From positions 6,265,001 through 6,329,000 of the forward strand of contig NZ_AP018365.1 in NCBI RefSeq assembly GCF_016756395.1: a stretch of 64,000 bases of DNA, written 5' to 3'. Made by a program: the position numbers and the translations under genes. This DNA comes from Streptomyces sp. SN-593 (GTDB taxonomy: Bacteria; Actinomycetota; Actinomycetes; Streptomycetales; Streptomycetaceae). Shown here in pieces: positions 27,249 through 35,479 of the stretch (position 1 is the stretch's first letter; each line of letters starts with the position of its first letter). Under the pieces are notes generated by a model, which was not told the origin of the DNA, ran no database searches, and was given only the letters and a program-made list of their open reading frames with translations.

Positions 27249-27839
27249 GTGAGCACGACACCACCTGTTCTCGCCGCCGAGCTGGCAGTCGCCTGGGCCG
27301 ATATTCAACGGCACCATCCCGAGCTGCCCGATCTGGCCGCGCCCGAGTCCCTGATCGGTGAGTCCTCGTCCGCCTGCGGCACCGAGCTCTCCTTCGAAAG
27401 GCTGCTGCACGAAGCCGTGCACGGCATCGCCGCGGCCCGCGGCATCCGCGACACCTCGCGCGCCGGCCGCTACCACAACCGCAGATTCCTCGCCATCGCC
27501 GACGAGATGGGCCTGGACCACGCCGAGGAACCGCATCCCAGCAGCGGCTTCTCGCTCGTGGTGATGAGGCCCGAGACCCGGAAGCGGTACCGGGGCACCA
27601 TCGAGCGCCTTCAGCGCGCGCTGAAGGCGCACACCGTGGCCACCACCGCGGACACCGCCCGCTCCTTCCGTGGGCCCGCCGCCCGGCACGGCTCCTCGGG
27701 CGGCGGCGTGCGGGTCAAGGCCGTCTGCGACTGCGGGCGGAATGTCCGGGTGGTCCCCTCGGTGCTGGCCCAGGCCCCGATCATGTGCGGAGCGTGCGGG
27801 CAGCCGTTCCGCATCCCGGAGGTCGTTGGGGTCGGCTGA
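27249..27839 (+). CDS. SprT-like putative zinc metalloprotein
   Basis: A 196-residue conserved actinobacterial protein of unknown role. HEAVHGIAAARG near residue 54 matches the HExxH zinc site with the variant HEAVH. A C-terminal zinc-ribbon-like CDCG...CGACG motif lies near residues 159-183. The combination resembles SprT-like proteins. The start GTG at 27249 is the first in frame. It ends 147 bp before rpsP, and the gap holds the rpsP promoter. Confidence 0.7.
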   Translation: MSTTPPVLAAELAVAWADIQRHHPELPDLAAPESLIGESSSACGTELSFERLLHEAVHGIAAARGIRDTSRAGRYHNRRFLAIADEMGLDHAEEPHPSSGFSLVVMRPETRKRYRGTIERLQRALKAHTVATTADTARSFRGPAARHGSSGGGVRVKAVCDCGRNVRVVPSVLAQAPIMCGACGQPFRIPEVVGVG

Positions 27840-27986
27840 CTGTGGCAGAATGTTCAGCTGAGAACTCGACAGCCGTGCAGGAACCCTCTCTCCTTCGGCT
27901 GACGCGTCCGCCGGGCGCACGACCTCCACAACCCCACGTGGCCGTCCGCGTGCCCAAACACGTCAACTCCAGGAGAACCCACTCCC

Positions 27987-28427
27987 GTGGCAGTCAAGAT
28001 CAAGCTGAAGCGCCTGGGCAAGATCCGCGCGCCTCACTACCGCATCGTCGTCGCCGACTCCCGTACCCGCCGTGACGGCCGGGCCATCGAGGAGATCGGC
28101 CTGTACCACCCGGTGCAGAACCCCTCGCGCATCGAGGTCGACTCCGACCGCGCGCAGCACTGGCTCTCCGTCGGCGCGCAGCCGACCGAGCCCGTGCTCG
28201 CCATCCTGAAGCTCACCGGCGACTGGCAGAAGTTCAAGGGCGAGCCCGCCCCGGCCCCGCTGCTCCAGCCGGAGCCGAAGGCCGACAAGCGCGCGCTGTT
28301 CGAGGCCGCTGCCAAGGACACCGCCGACGAGCCGAAGGGTGAGGCGATCACCCCCAAGGCCAAGAAGGCTGACAAGAAGGCCGACGACGCCGAGGCCACC
28401 GCCTCGGCCGAGTCCACCGGGGCCTGA
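27987..28427 (+). CDS. rpsP: 30S ribosomal protein S16
   Basis: S16, 146 residues. The conserved core [26 protein letters not shown] covers the N-terminus. The C-terminal 55 residues form a Lys/Ala/Glu-rich extension, longer than in E. coli (82 aa) but common in actinobacteria. GTG at 27987 follows AGGAG. It is first of the rpsP-khpA-rimM-trmD-rplS cluster, which links ribosome assembly to tRNA modification. A possible -10 CAGAAT lies at 27846-27851. Confidence 0.97.
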   Translation: MAVKIKLKRLGKIRAPHYRIVVADSRTRRDGRAIEEIGLYHPVQNPSRIEVDSDRAQHWLSVGAQPTEPVLAILKLTGDWQKFKGEPAPAPLLQPEPKADKRALFEAAAKDTADEPKGEAITPKAKKADKKADDAEATASAESTGA

Positions 28428-28429
28428 GC

Positions 28430-28669
28430 GTGCTTGAGGAGGCCCTTGAGCACCTCGTGAAGGGCATCGTCGACAGTCCTGACGATGTGCAGGTCGGTAT
28501 GCGGACCCTGCGCCGGGGCAGCGTGCTCGAGGTCCGGGTGCACCCCGACGACCTCGGCAAGGTCATCGGGCGCAACGGCCGCACCGCCCGCGCGCTGCGC
28601 ACCGTCGTGGGCGCCCTCGGCGGCCGCGGTGTCCGGGTCGACCTCGTCGACGTGGACCAGGTGCGCTGA
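28430..28669 (+). CDS. khpA: KH-domain RNA-binding protein KhpA
   Basis: A 79-residue single KH domain with the GxxG-type loop [12 protein letters not shown] near residues 45-56. It binds RNA, in other bacteria together with KhpB/EloR. GTG at 28430 lies two bases after the rpsP stop, so the two are co-translated. The gene order rpsP-khpA-rimM is widely conserved. Confidence 0.9.
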   Translation: MLEEALEHLVKGIVDSPDDVQVGMRTLRRGSVLEVRVHPDDLGKVIGRNGRTARALRTVVGALGGRGVRVDLVDVDQVR

Positions 28670-28829
28670 GCGCATCTGCCGCGGTCCCGTGCGTGCCGGC
28701 ACCCGCCGGCACACCGGGTTTTCGTTGCACCGGGCCGGAGGCGGCTTCCCCGCCTCCGGCCCGACGCGTTTCCCGCCGCGTCCCAGGGGCGCGGCTTCCC
28801 CCGTTCCCCCAGCGGAAGTTGAGCAGGAC

Positions 28830-29498
28830 GTGCAGCTCGTAGTCGGCCGGATCGGCCGCGCCCACGGCATCAAGGGCGAGGTGAGCGTCGAAGTGCGCAC
28901 CGACGAGCCGGAGCTGCGGCTCGCGCCCGGCGCCGTACTCGCCACCGACCCGGCCGCGACCGGGCCGCTGACCATCGCCACCGGCCGGGTGCACAGCGGC
29001 CGCCTGATGCTGCGCTTCGAGGGCGTCACCGACCGCAACGGCGCCGAGGCGCTGCGCGGAACCATGCTGATCGCCGAGGTCGACCCGGACCAGACCCCGG
29101 AGGACCCCGAGGAGTTCTACGACCACCAGCTGATCGACCTCGACGTGGTGACCGTGGACGGACGCGAGATCGGCCGGATCGCCGAGATCACGCACCTGCC
29201 CTACCAGGACCTGCTGGTGGTGGCGCGTACCGAAGGCGGCGAGGTGCTGGTGCCGTTCGTCACGGAGATCGTGCCCGAGATCGACCTGGAGCAGCAGCGG
29301 GCCGTGATCGACCCGCCGCCCGGGCTGCTGGACGAGGCGGAGGTGCAGGTGGCCGGCACGCGGAAGGCGGCCGGGCCGGCCGAGGGCGGTGCTTCCGGGG
29401 GGAACGAGGGCGTCCCCGGGCGGGACGGCTCCGCGCCCGGCGGGGGCGGCGGTGCTTCCGGTGAGGTCGGCGGCGCTTCCGGCGGAGGCGGCGCCTGA
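28830..29498 (+). CDS. rimM: 16S rRNA processing protein RimM
   Basis: Assembly factor of the 30S head that binds S19. 222 residues: the N-terminal barrel begins [18 protein letters not shown], then a PRC-barrel with [10 protein letters not shown] and EVLVPFV. The final 40 residues are a Gly/Ser/Ala-rich disordered tail not needed in other species. GTG at 28830 follows GCAGGA. One base separates its stop from trmD. Confidence 0.93.
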   Translation: MQLVVGRIGRAHGIKGEVSVEVRTDEPELRLAPGAVLATDPAATGPLTIATGRVHSGRLMLRFEGVTDRNGAEALRGTMLIAEVDPDQTPEDPEEFYDHQLIDLDVVTVDGREIGRIAEITHLPYQDLLVVARTEGGEVLVPFVTEIVPEIDLEQQRAVIDPPPGLLDEAEVQVAGTRKAAGPAEGGASGGNEGVPGRDGSAPGGGGGASGEVGGASGGGGA

Positions 29499-29499
29499 C

Positions 29500-30321
29500 A
29501 TGCGGATCGACGTCGTCACGATCTTCCCCGAGTACCTCGAACCGCTGAACGTCTCCCTGGTCGGCAAGGCGCGCGCGGCCGGCCGCCTCGACGTCCGCGT
29601 GCACGACCTGCGCGGCTGGGCGCACGACCGCCACAACACCGTGGACGACACCCCCTACGGGGGCGGCCCCGGCATGGTGATGATGACCGGCCCCTGGGGC
29701 GAGGCCCTCGACCAGACCCTCGCCGACGGCTACGAGCAGGGCGCCCACGACCCGGTCCTGGTCGTGCCCACCCCCAGCGGCCGCCCCTTCACCCAGGAGA
29801 CCGCGGTCGAACTGTCCCGGTGCCCCTGGCTGGTCTTCACCCCCGCGCGCTACGAGGGCATCGACAGCCGCGTCACCGCCGAGTACGCCACCAGGATGCC
29901 GGTCCACGAGGTCTCCATCGGCGACTATGTCCTGGCCGGCGGCGAGGCCGCGGTCCTGGTCGTCACCGAGGCCGTCGCCCGGCTGCTGCCCGGCGTGCTC
30001 GGCAACGCGCAGTCGCACGCGGACGACTCCTTCGCCCCCGGCGCCATGGCCGACCTGCTGGAGGGCCCGGTCTACACCAAGCCGCCGACCTGGCGCGGCC
30101 GCGGCATCCCCGACGTGCTGCTCAGCGGCCACCACGGGAAGGTCGCCCGCTGGCGCCGCGACGAGGCGCTGCGCCGTACCGTCGCCCACCGGCCCGACCT
30201 GGTCGAGCGGGCCGACCCCGCGGCCTTCGACAGGAAGGACCGCGAGATGCTCAGCATCCTGGGCTGGCAGCCCGGCCCCGACGGCCGATTTGGGCGCAAC
30301 CCCGACGCCGTGGAAGAATGA
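29500..30321 (+). CDS. trmD: tRNA (guanine37-N1)-methyltransferase
   Basis: SPOUT-class enzyme that places m1G37 in tRNAs reading Leu, Pro and Arg codons, preventing frameshifts. 273 residues. Family motifs: MRIDVVTIFPEYL at the N-terminus, DDTPYGGGPGMVM, ARYEGIDSR and the knot segment SIGDYVLAGGE. ATG at 29500 is directly after the rimM stop. Confidence 0.97.
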   Translation: MRIDVVTIFPEYLEPLNVSLVGKARAAGRLDVRVHDLRGWAHDRHNTVDDTPYGGGPGMVMMTGPWGEALDQTLADGYEQGAHDPVLVVPTPSGRPFTQETAVELSRCPWLVFTPARYEGIDSRVTAEYATRMPVHEVSIGDYVLAGGEAAVLVVTEAVARLLPGVLGNAQSHADDSFAPGAMADLLEGPVYTKPPTWRGRGIPDVLLSGHHGKVARWRRDEALRRTVAHRPDLVERADPAAFDRKDREMLSILGWQPGPDGRFGRNPDAVEE

Positions 30322-30467
30322 CCCGCTGTCGCCTGCCCGGCTCGCGCCCCTGCCACAGGGGGACAGCCGCCGCCCGGTGCCGGGCGACCACACCGTAGGA
30401 CACCGAACATCCAAGACGAGCATGCCGTCGATGACCTGTGGCATCGGCGAGGAAGCGACGAACGACC

Positions 30468-30818
30468 ATGACCAACCTCATCGAGAGCGTCAACAGCGCG
30501 AGCCTGCGCACCGACGTGCCGGCCTTCCGCCCCGGCGACACCGTCAACGTCCACGTGCGCGTCATCGAGGGCAACCGCTCCCGTGTGCAGCAGTTCAAGG
30601 GCGTCGTCATCCGCCGCCAGGGCGCGGGCGTCAGCGAGACCTTCACGGTCCGCAAGGTCAGCTTCTCCGTCGGCGTCGAGCGCACCTTCCCGGTGCACAC
30701 GCCGATCGTCGAGAAGATCGAGGTCGTCACCCGCGGCGACGTGCGCCGCGCCAAGCTGTACTACCTCCGTGAGCTGCGCGGCAAGGCCGCGAAGATCAAG
30801 GAGAAGCGCGACAACTGA
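30468..30818 (+). CDS. rplS: 50S ribosomal protein L19
   Basis: L19, 116 residues, located at the interface between subunits. The core runs [29 protein letters not shown] and [20 protein letters not shown] at 30468 is chosen; GAGGAAG lies upstream at a long spacing. Preceded by 146 bp with no gene, in which a hairpin-rich leader may exist. Confidence 0.97.
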   Translation: MTNLIESVNSASLRTDVPAFRPGDTVNVHVRVIEGNRSRVQQFKGVVIRRQGAGVSETFTVRKVSFSVGVERTFPVHTPIVEKIEVVTRGDVRRAKLYYLRELRGKAAKIKEKRDN

Positions 30819-30835
30819 GCGTTTGACCTTCCCTT

Positions 30836-30862
30836 GGGGCGGGCCGGATAAGCTTCCGCCCC
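30836..30862 (+). terminator. rplS/sipW boundary hairpin
   Basis: GGGGCGG (30836-30842) pairs with CCGCCCC (30856-30862) just one base before the sipW ATG. A GATAAG -10-like box lies within the loop with TTGACC 18 bp upstream, so it may be a combined terminator and promoter for the signal peptidase operon. Confidence 0.45.
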
Positions 30863-30863
30863 G

Positions 30864-31571
30864 ATGGACAGCGAAGCAGTGACACCGGAGCGCGACCGTT
30901 CCCCCACCGCCGACGAGGCGGACCCGGAGGAGCGGTCGCGTTCCGTCGTGAGGGAGCGGCTCGCCCTGTGGTGGGAGGACTGGAACCGCACCCTGCTGCT
31001 CGCGCTCGCCTGCTGCGCCGCGCTGCTGCTGGTCAGCCACTTCGTGGTGGAGCCCTTCGAGGTGCCCAGCTCGTCCATGGAGAACACGTTGCGGGTCGGC
31101 GACCGGGTGCTCGTCGACAAGCTGGCGTACCGGTTCGGCGGCACGCCGGCGCGGGGGGACGTGATCGTGTTCGACGGGAAGGACTCCTTCTCCACCACCG
31201 GCGGCACCGACTACGTCAAGCGCGTGATCGGTGTCGGCGGGGACCGCGTCATCTGCTGCGACGCCCGGGGCCGGATCACCGTCAACGGCCGCGCCCTCGA
31301 CGAGGACGGCTACCTCAAACCGGGGAACGCGCCGTCCCGCGACCCGTTCGACATCGTGGTGCCCCCGGGCCGGCTGTGGGTGATGGGCGACCACCGCGAC
31401 GACTCCGCCGACTCCCGCGACCACCTCGGCGACCCCGGCGGCGGCACCGTGCCCGTGGGCAAGGTCATCGGCCGCGCCGAGTGGATCGCCTGGCCGCCCG
31501 GCCACTGGACCCGGCTGCGCCGCCCCGCCACCTTCTCCCAGGTGCCCGCGCCGGCCGGTGCGCATGGGTAA
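30864..31571 (+). CDS. sipW: Type I signal peptidase (first of four)
   Basis: Membrane serine protease that removes signal peptides of exported proteins. 235 residues: one N-terminal membrane segment (LLLALACCAALLLVSHFVV, about 44-62), catalytic Ser in PSSSMENTL, Lys in YVKRVIGVGGD, and GDHRDDSADSRDHLG as the last conserved box. No second membrane segment at the C-terminus. Streptomyces characteristically carry four such genes in a row, sipW-sipX-sipY-sipZ. The ATG lies next to a hairpin. Its stop overlaps the start of sipX. Confidence 0.92.
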   Translation: MDSEAVTPERDRSPTADEADPEERSRSVVRERLALWWEDWNRTLLLALACCAALLLVSHFVVEPFEVPSSSMENTLRVGDRVLVDKLAYRFGGTPARGDVIVFDGKDSFSTTGGTDYVKRVIGVGGDRVICCDARGRITVNGRALDEDGYLKPGNAPSRDPFDIVVPPGRLWVMGDHRDDSADSRDHLGDPGGGTVPVGKVIGRAEWIAWPPGHWTRLRRPATFSQVPAPAGAHG

Positions 31572-32724
31572 CCGGGGCCGCCCGCGCGGGACGGACGCCC
31601 CGCCCGCGGCGCCGGTCAGCGGCAGCCGGGTGGAGCGGCGGAAGCTCGCCCGCAAGGTCAGGCGCAAGCGGCGCCGCGCGACGGCCCGCGAGGTGCCGCT
31701 GCTGATCCTGGTGGCGCTGGTCATCGCGCTGGTGCTGAAGACCTTCCTGGTCCAGGCGTTCGTGATCCCGTCCGGGTCGATGGAGCAGACCATCCGGATC
31801 GGCGACCGGGTGCTCGTCGACAAGCTCACCCCGTGGTTCGGCGCCGAGCCGCACCGCGGCGACGTGGTGGTCTTCAAGGACCCCGGCGGCTGGCTCCAGG
31901 GCGAGCCCGCGCCGAAGCCCGACCCCGTGGTGATCAAGCAGGTCAAGCAGGCGCTCGCCTTCATCGGGCTGCTGCCCGCCTCCGGTGAGCAGGACCTGAT
32001 CAAGCGGGTGATCGGGGTCGGCGGCGACACGGTGCAGTGCTGCGACGCCCAGGGCCGGCTGACGGTCAACGGCAAGCCGCTGGACGAGCCGTACCTGTAC
32101 CCCGGCAACCCGCCGTCGACCATCAAGTTCACCGTCCACGTCCCCCTCGGCCGGCTGTGGGTGATGGGCGACCACCGCTCGGACTCGGCGGACTCGCGTT
32201 ACCACATGGACGAGGTGGTCGACGGCAAGCGCACCGAGGGCACCATCTCGGAGAAGCAGGTCGTCGGCCGCGCCTTCGTGATCGGCTGGCCGATCGGGCA
32301 CTGGCGGCGGCTGCAGGAGCCGCCGACCTTCGGTTCGGTGCCGCGGGCGGACGCGGCGCTCCCGGCCCGCACAGCGGGCGCGACTATGGTGGATGGGACC
32401 GACAGCTCGGCCAACAATGCTCAAAGGACCGACCCGCTCCCGACTCCTGCGGAACTCCCGCTCGTTATGGGAATGGTGGGCCTGCGCCGAACCCGGCGCA
32501 GGCGACGTAATCGAATGAGGAGTGGATGTGGGGGACCTGGTGGTCGGCGCGCGGTCCGGTTCCGGCGAGCCCGAGAAGGGGGATGGCCGCCCGGTGCCCC
32601 CTGCGGACGGCACGGAGGCCGATGGCGTGGTCCCCGAGGGCTCGACGGGCAACGGCACGTACGGCACCCCGCCCGCCGGCAGGGTCCCCGGACCCGCTGG
32701 GGGCGGCCACGCCGGCGGCCATGA
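31564..32724 (+). CDS. sipX: Type I signal peptidase (second)
   Basis: Signal peptidase with an Arg/Lys-rich cytosolic N-terminus (VERRKLARKVRRKRRR), one membrane segment near residues 48-65, catalytic Ser in PSGSMEQT and Lys in LIKRVIGVGGD, and GDHRSDSADSRYHMDE. The open frame continues to 32724, running through the whole region before sipY and 197 bp into it. Third-position GC falls from about base 32400, so the last 100 codons look like shadow sequence rather than conserved protein. ATG at 31564 overlaps the sipW stop; GTG at 31558 is also possible. Confidence 0.85.
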   Translation: MGNRGRPRGTDAPPAAPVSGSRVERRKLARKVRRKRRRATAREVPLLILVALVIALVLKTFLVQAFVIPSGSMEQTIRIGDRVLVDKLTPWFGAEPHRGDVVVFKDPGGWLQGEPAPKPDPVVIKQVKQALAFIGLLPASGEQDLIKRVIGVGGDTVQCCDAQGRLTVNGKPLDEPYLYPGNPPSTIKFTVHVPLGRLWVMGDHRSDSADSRYHMDEVVDGKRTEGTISEKQVVGRAFVIGWPIGHWRRLQEPPTFGSVPRADAALPARTAGATMVDGTDSSANNAQRTDPLPTPAELPLVMGMVGLRRTRRRRRNRMRSGCGGPGGRRAVRFRRAREGGWPPGAPCGRHGGRWRGPRGLDGQRHVRHPARRQGPRTRWGRPRRRP

Positions 32725-33808
32725 CCCCGGCCGGGACCCCGGGCCCCAGGACGGGTACCGGCCCGGCGGCCCGGAAGGAAACGGTTACCCGTCCGGCTAC
32801 GACCAGGGCGCGGACCAGGGCCGGGAGTACGACCCGGGTGCGGGGTACGGACCCGGGTACGTCCCCGTGGCCGGCAGCGGTCCGGGGGACGTGGACGGCG
32901 TCGGCGGCGCGCAGCGCTACGACGCCGGCGGCCCCGGCGATCCCGGCGGCACGGGCAGCGGCGGCCCGTCCGGCGGCGAGCCGGCACACGCCGCCGAGCG
33001 CGCGCCGCGCTCCTTCTGGAAGGAACTGCCGCTGCTGGTCGGCATCGCCCTGGTGCTGGCCCTGCTGATCAAGACCTTCCTGGTGCAGGCGTTCTCCATC
33101 CCGTCCGACTCCATGAACAACACCCTGCTCAAGGGCGACCGGGTGCTGGTCGACAAGCTGACCCCGTGGTTCGGCTCCTCGCCGACCCGCGGCGAGGTCG
33201 TCGTCTTCCACGACCCGGGCGGCTGGCTGCCGGAGAACCCGCCGCCGAGCAGCAACCCGGTGGTGCGCGGCCTGCAGAAGACCCTCAGCTTCGTCGGCCT
33301 GATGCCGTCGGCCGAGGAGAAGGACCTGATCAAGCGGGTGATCGGGGTCGGCGGCGACACCGTGAGCTGCAAGGGCACCGGCCCGGTGATGGTCAACGGC
33401 AAGCCGCTGAACGAGCCGTACGTCTACCCGGGCAACACCCCGTGCAGCCCGGACAAGCCGTTCACCGTCCACGTCCCCAAGGGCCACATCTGGGTGATGG
33501 GCGACCACCGCCAGGACTCGCTGGACTCGCGGTACCACATGGACGAGGTGATCGACGGCAAGCACACCGACGGCACCGTCTCGAACAAGCAGGTCGTCGG
33601 CCGCGCGATCGTGGTCGCCTGGCCGATCAACCGCTGGGACTGGCTGGGCATCCCCGGCACCTTCTCGCAGCCGGGCATCAATGCGGCCGGCACCGCGGGG
33701 CCGGCGGCCGTCGGCCTGGCGGGGGCGGTCCCGCTGGTGATGCTGCGGCGGCGCAGGCTGCTGCGCAGGCACGAGGCGGCGGGCGCGTCCGAGGGCGCGG
33801 AGAGCTGA
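32528..33808 (+). CDS. sipY: Type I signal peptidase (third), with long N-terminal extension
   Basis: 426 residues. The first 160 form a Gly/Pro/Tyr-rich disordered cytosolic extension. A membrane segment near 170-188 follows, then catalytic Ser in PSDSMNNTL and Lys in LIKRVIGVGGD, and GDHRQDSLDSRYHMDE. A second hydrophobic segment near the C-terminus (AVGLAGAVPLVML) suggests a two-anchor topology. GTG at 32528 is chosen because GAGGAG sits seven bases before it; GTG at 32522 is too close. Confidence 0.9.
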   Translation: MGDLVVGARSGSGEPEKGDGRPVPPADGTEADGVVPEGSTGNGTYGTPPAGRVPGPAGGGHAGGHDPGRDPGPQDGYRPGGPEGNGYPSGYDQGADQGREYDPGAGYGPGYVPVAGSGPGDVDGVGGAQRYDAGGPGDPGGTGSGGPSGGEPAHAAERAPRSFWKELPLLVGIALVLALLIKTFLVQAFSIPSDSMNNTLLKGDRVLVDKLTPWFGSSPTRGEVVVFHDPGGWLPENPPPSSNPVVRGLQKTLSFVGLMPSAEEKDLIKRVIGVGGDTVSCKGTGPVMVNGKPLNEPYVYPGNTPCSPDKPFTVHVPKGHIWVMGDHRQDSLDSRYHMDEVIDGKHTDGTVSNKQVVGRAIVVAWPINRWDWLGIPGTFSQPGINAAGTAGPAAVGLAGAVPLVMLRRRRLLRRHEAAGASEGAES

Positions 33809-33834
33809 CCCGGGCGCGTACCGACGGGTAGGGT
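33805..33834 (+). promoter_or_regulatory. Own promoter of sipZ
   Basis: CTGACC (33805-33810) and TAGGGT (33829-33834) are 18 bp apart, and the sipZ ATG is eight bases later, so the mRNA would be leaderless or nearly so. In S. lividans sipZ is transcribed apart from sipWXY, which agrees. Confidence 0.55.
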
Positions 33835-33842
33835 GCGGCTGC

Positions 33843-34583
33843 ATGAGCGCGACACGTACGAGCGGCGGTCAGGCGATATCCACGGGCCGCGGCGGGACCG
33901 GGCACCGGCTGTCCGGGATCGCCGTGGCCCTGGGCTGCGTCCTCTTCCTGGGCGGCTTTGCGTGGGCCGCGATCGTCTACCGGCCCTACACGGTGCCCAC
34001 CGACTCGATGGAGCCCACGGTCCGCCCCGGCGACAAGGTGCTGGCCGAGCGCGTCTCGGGCGACCAGGTGCACCGCGGCGACATCGTCGTCTTCAAGGAC
34101 AAGCTCTGGGGGGACCTGCCGGAGGTCAAGCGGGTCGTCGGGGTCGGCGGCGACACGGTCTCCTGCTGCGACGCGCAGGGCCGCCTCATGGTCGACGGCA
34201 AGCCCGTCCAGGAGACGTACCTGGCCGCGCCGGGGCAGGCGTCGGCGTCGAAGTTCGACACGAAGGTCCCGAAGGGCGAACTGTTCCTGGTCGGGGACAA
34301 CCGGGCGGTCTCGCAGGACTCCCGGCTGCGGCTGGACGACGCCCAGCGCGGCGCGGTGCCGGCCGGCGACGTGAAGGCACGGGTGGAGGCCACCGCATGG
34401 CCGCTGGGCCGGGCCGGTGCGGTGGCGCGCACTTCCGCCTTCGACGGCCTGTCCGGCGGCGGAGCGTCGTCCTACGGCCCGCTGCGCTGGCTGCTGGCCT
34501 CGATCGTGGCCGGGGTGGTGCTGATCCTGGGCGGGGCCGCGTACCCGCCGCTGGCCGGCCTCTTCCGGCGGCGATCGGGCTGA
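33843..34583 (+). CDS. sipZ: Type I signal peptidase (fourth)
   Basis: 246 residues. Membrane segment near residues 25-45 (ISGIAV-like ALGCVLFLGGFAWAAIVY), catalytic Ser in PTDSMEPTV, Lys in VKRVVGVGGD, and GDNRAVSQDSR as the last box (shorter than in its paralogues). A C-terminal membrane segment LLASIVAGVVLILGGAAY gives two anchors. ATG at 33843 has no Shine-Dalgarno but a close -10, consistent with a leaderless message. Confidence 0.9.
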   Translation: MSATRTSGGQAISTGRGGTGHRLSGIAVALGCVLFLGGFAWAAIVYRPYTVPTDSMEPTVRPGDKVLAERVSGDQVHRGDIVVFKDKLWGDLPEVKRVVGVGGDTVSCCDAQGRLMVDGKPVQETYLAAPGQASASKFDTKVPKGELFLVGDNRAVSQDSRLRLDDAQRGAVPAGDVKARVEATAWPLGRAGAVARTSAFDGLSGGGASSYGPLRWLLASIVAGVVLILGGAAYPPLAGLFRRRSG

Positions 34584-34693
34584 CGACCCGTCGTGTCCGC
34601 CTCGGCGCTCGCGGTGCGATACGGCGGTGTGCGGCTCCGGCGGTCTCCGGGTAGCGCACAATGGGGTCACGTACGGCTGAAGGGGAACATGCC

Positions 34694-35020
34694 ATGAGCG
34701 CCGAGGACCTCGAAAAATACGAGACCGAGATGGAGCTGAAGCTCTACCGGGAGTACCGCGACGTCGTCGGCCTGTTCAAGTACGTGATCGAGACCGAGCG
34801 GCGTTTCTACCTCACCAACGACTACGAGATGCAGGTGCACTCGGTCCAGGGCGAGGTGTTCTTCGAAGTGTCGATGGCCGACGCGTGGGTCTGGGACATG
34901 TACCGGCCGGCCCGCTTCGTCAAGCAGGTGAGGGTGCTCACGTTCAAGGACGTGAACATCGAGGAGCTGAACAAGGCCGATCTGGACCTGCCGTCGGACG
35001 ACTCCGGGTTCAACGGCTGA
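34694..35020 (+). CDS. Conserved actinobacterial DUF2469 protein
   Basis: A 108-residue acidic protein of the DUF2469 family, conserved across actinobacteria next to yraN or the sip genes. It begins MSAEDLEKYETEMELKLYREYRD and has DYEMQVHSVQGEVFFEV and an aromatic centre VWDMYRP. ATG at 34694 follows AAGGGG; an upstream in-frame start is less likely. Its function is not known. Confidence 0.88.
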   Translation: MSAEDLEKYETEMELKLYREYRDVVGLFKYVIETERRFYLTNDYEMQVHSVQGEVFFEVSMADAWVWDMYRPARFVKQVRVLTFKDVNIEELNKADLDLPSDDSGFNG

Positions 35021-35041
35021 GGGTGTTCGTCGGCTGAGAGG

Positions 35042-35050
35042 TTATCCACA
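35042..35050 (+). promoter_or_regulatory. DnaA box
   Basis: TTATCCACA, the classical DnaA consensus, lies between the DUF2469 gene and yraN. It is a single box with no cluster, so it is probably a titration or regulatory site rather than an origin. Confidence 0.45.
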
Positions 35051-35116
35051 GGGCGACGCCCAAGATCATCTTCGGTGGGCCGCCTTCTGTCACAGTGAGT
35101 GACGGAGGTGGTACTG

Positions 35117-35479
35117 ATGAACGCACGAGGTGCGCTGGGGCGGTACGGCGAGGGCGTGGCCGCCAGGACCCTGCAGGACGCCGGGCTGGCCATCCTGGAG
35201 CGGAACTGGCGGTGGGGCCGCCGGGGCGAGATCGACATCGTCGCGGCCGACGGCGACGCGGTGGTGGTGTGCGAGGTGAAGACCCGCCGGGAGGGCGGCC
35301 ACCAGCACCCCATGGCGGCGGTCACGCCTGCCAAGGCGGCGAAGCTGCGGTCGCTCGCCGAGCGGTGGGCCGCCGAGCACGGCGGAGCGCCACCGGGCGG
35401 TGTCCGGATCGACCTCGTCGGCGTGCTGCTGCCCGCCCGCGGCGCGCCCCGCGTCGAGCACGTGCGGGGGGTGGCGTGA
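35117..35479 (+). CDS. yraN: YraN/UPF0102 family nuclease-like protein
   Basis: 120 residues with the PD-(D/E)xK-like core [26 protein letters not shown]: the E-D...E-x-K arrangement typical of endonuclease folds. The family is proposed to resemble Holliday-junction resolvases and sits next to comM and dprA in many bacteria. ATG at 35117 follows GGAGGT; GTG at 35099 would add six residues. The stop overlaps the comM start. Confidence 0.85.
   Translation: MNARGALGRYGEGVAARTLQDAGLAILERNWRWGRRGEIDIVAADGDAVVVCEVKTRREGGHQHPMAAVTPAKAAKLRSLAERWAAEHGGAPPGGVRIDLVGVLLPARGAPRVEHVRGVA

Noticed and set aside
35042-35050. Replication origin
   Set aside because: A single DnaA box; no cluster, no dnaA/dnaN nearby.
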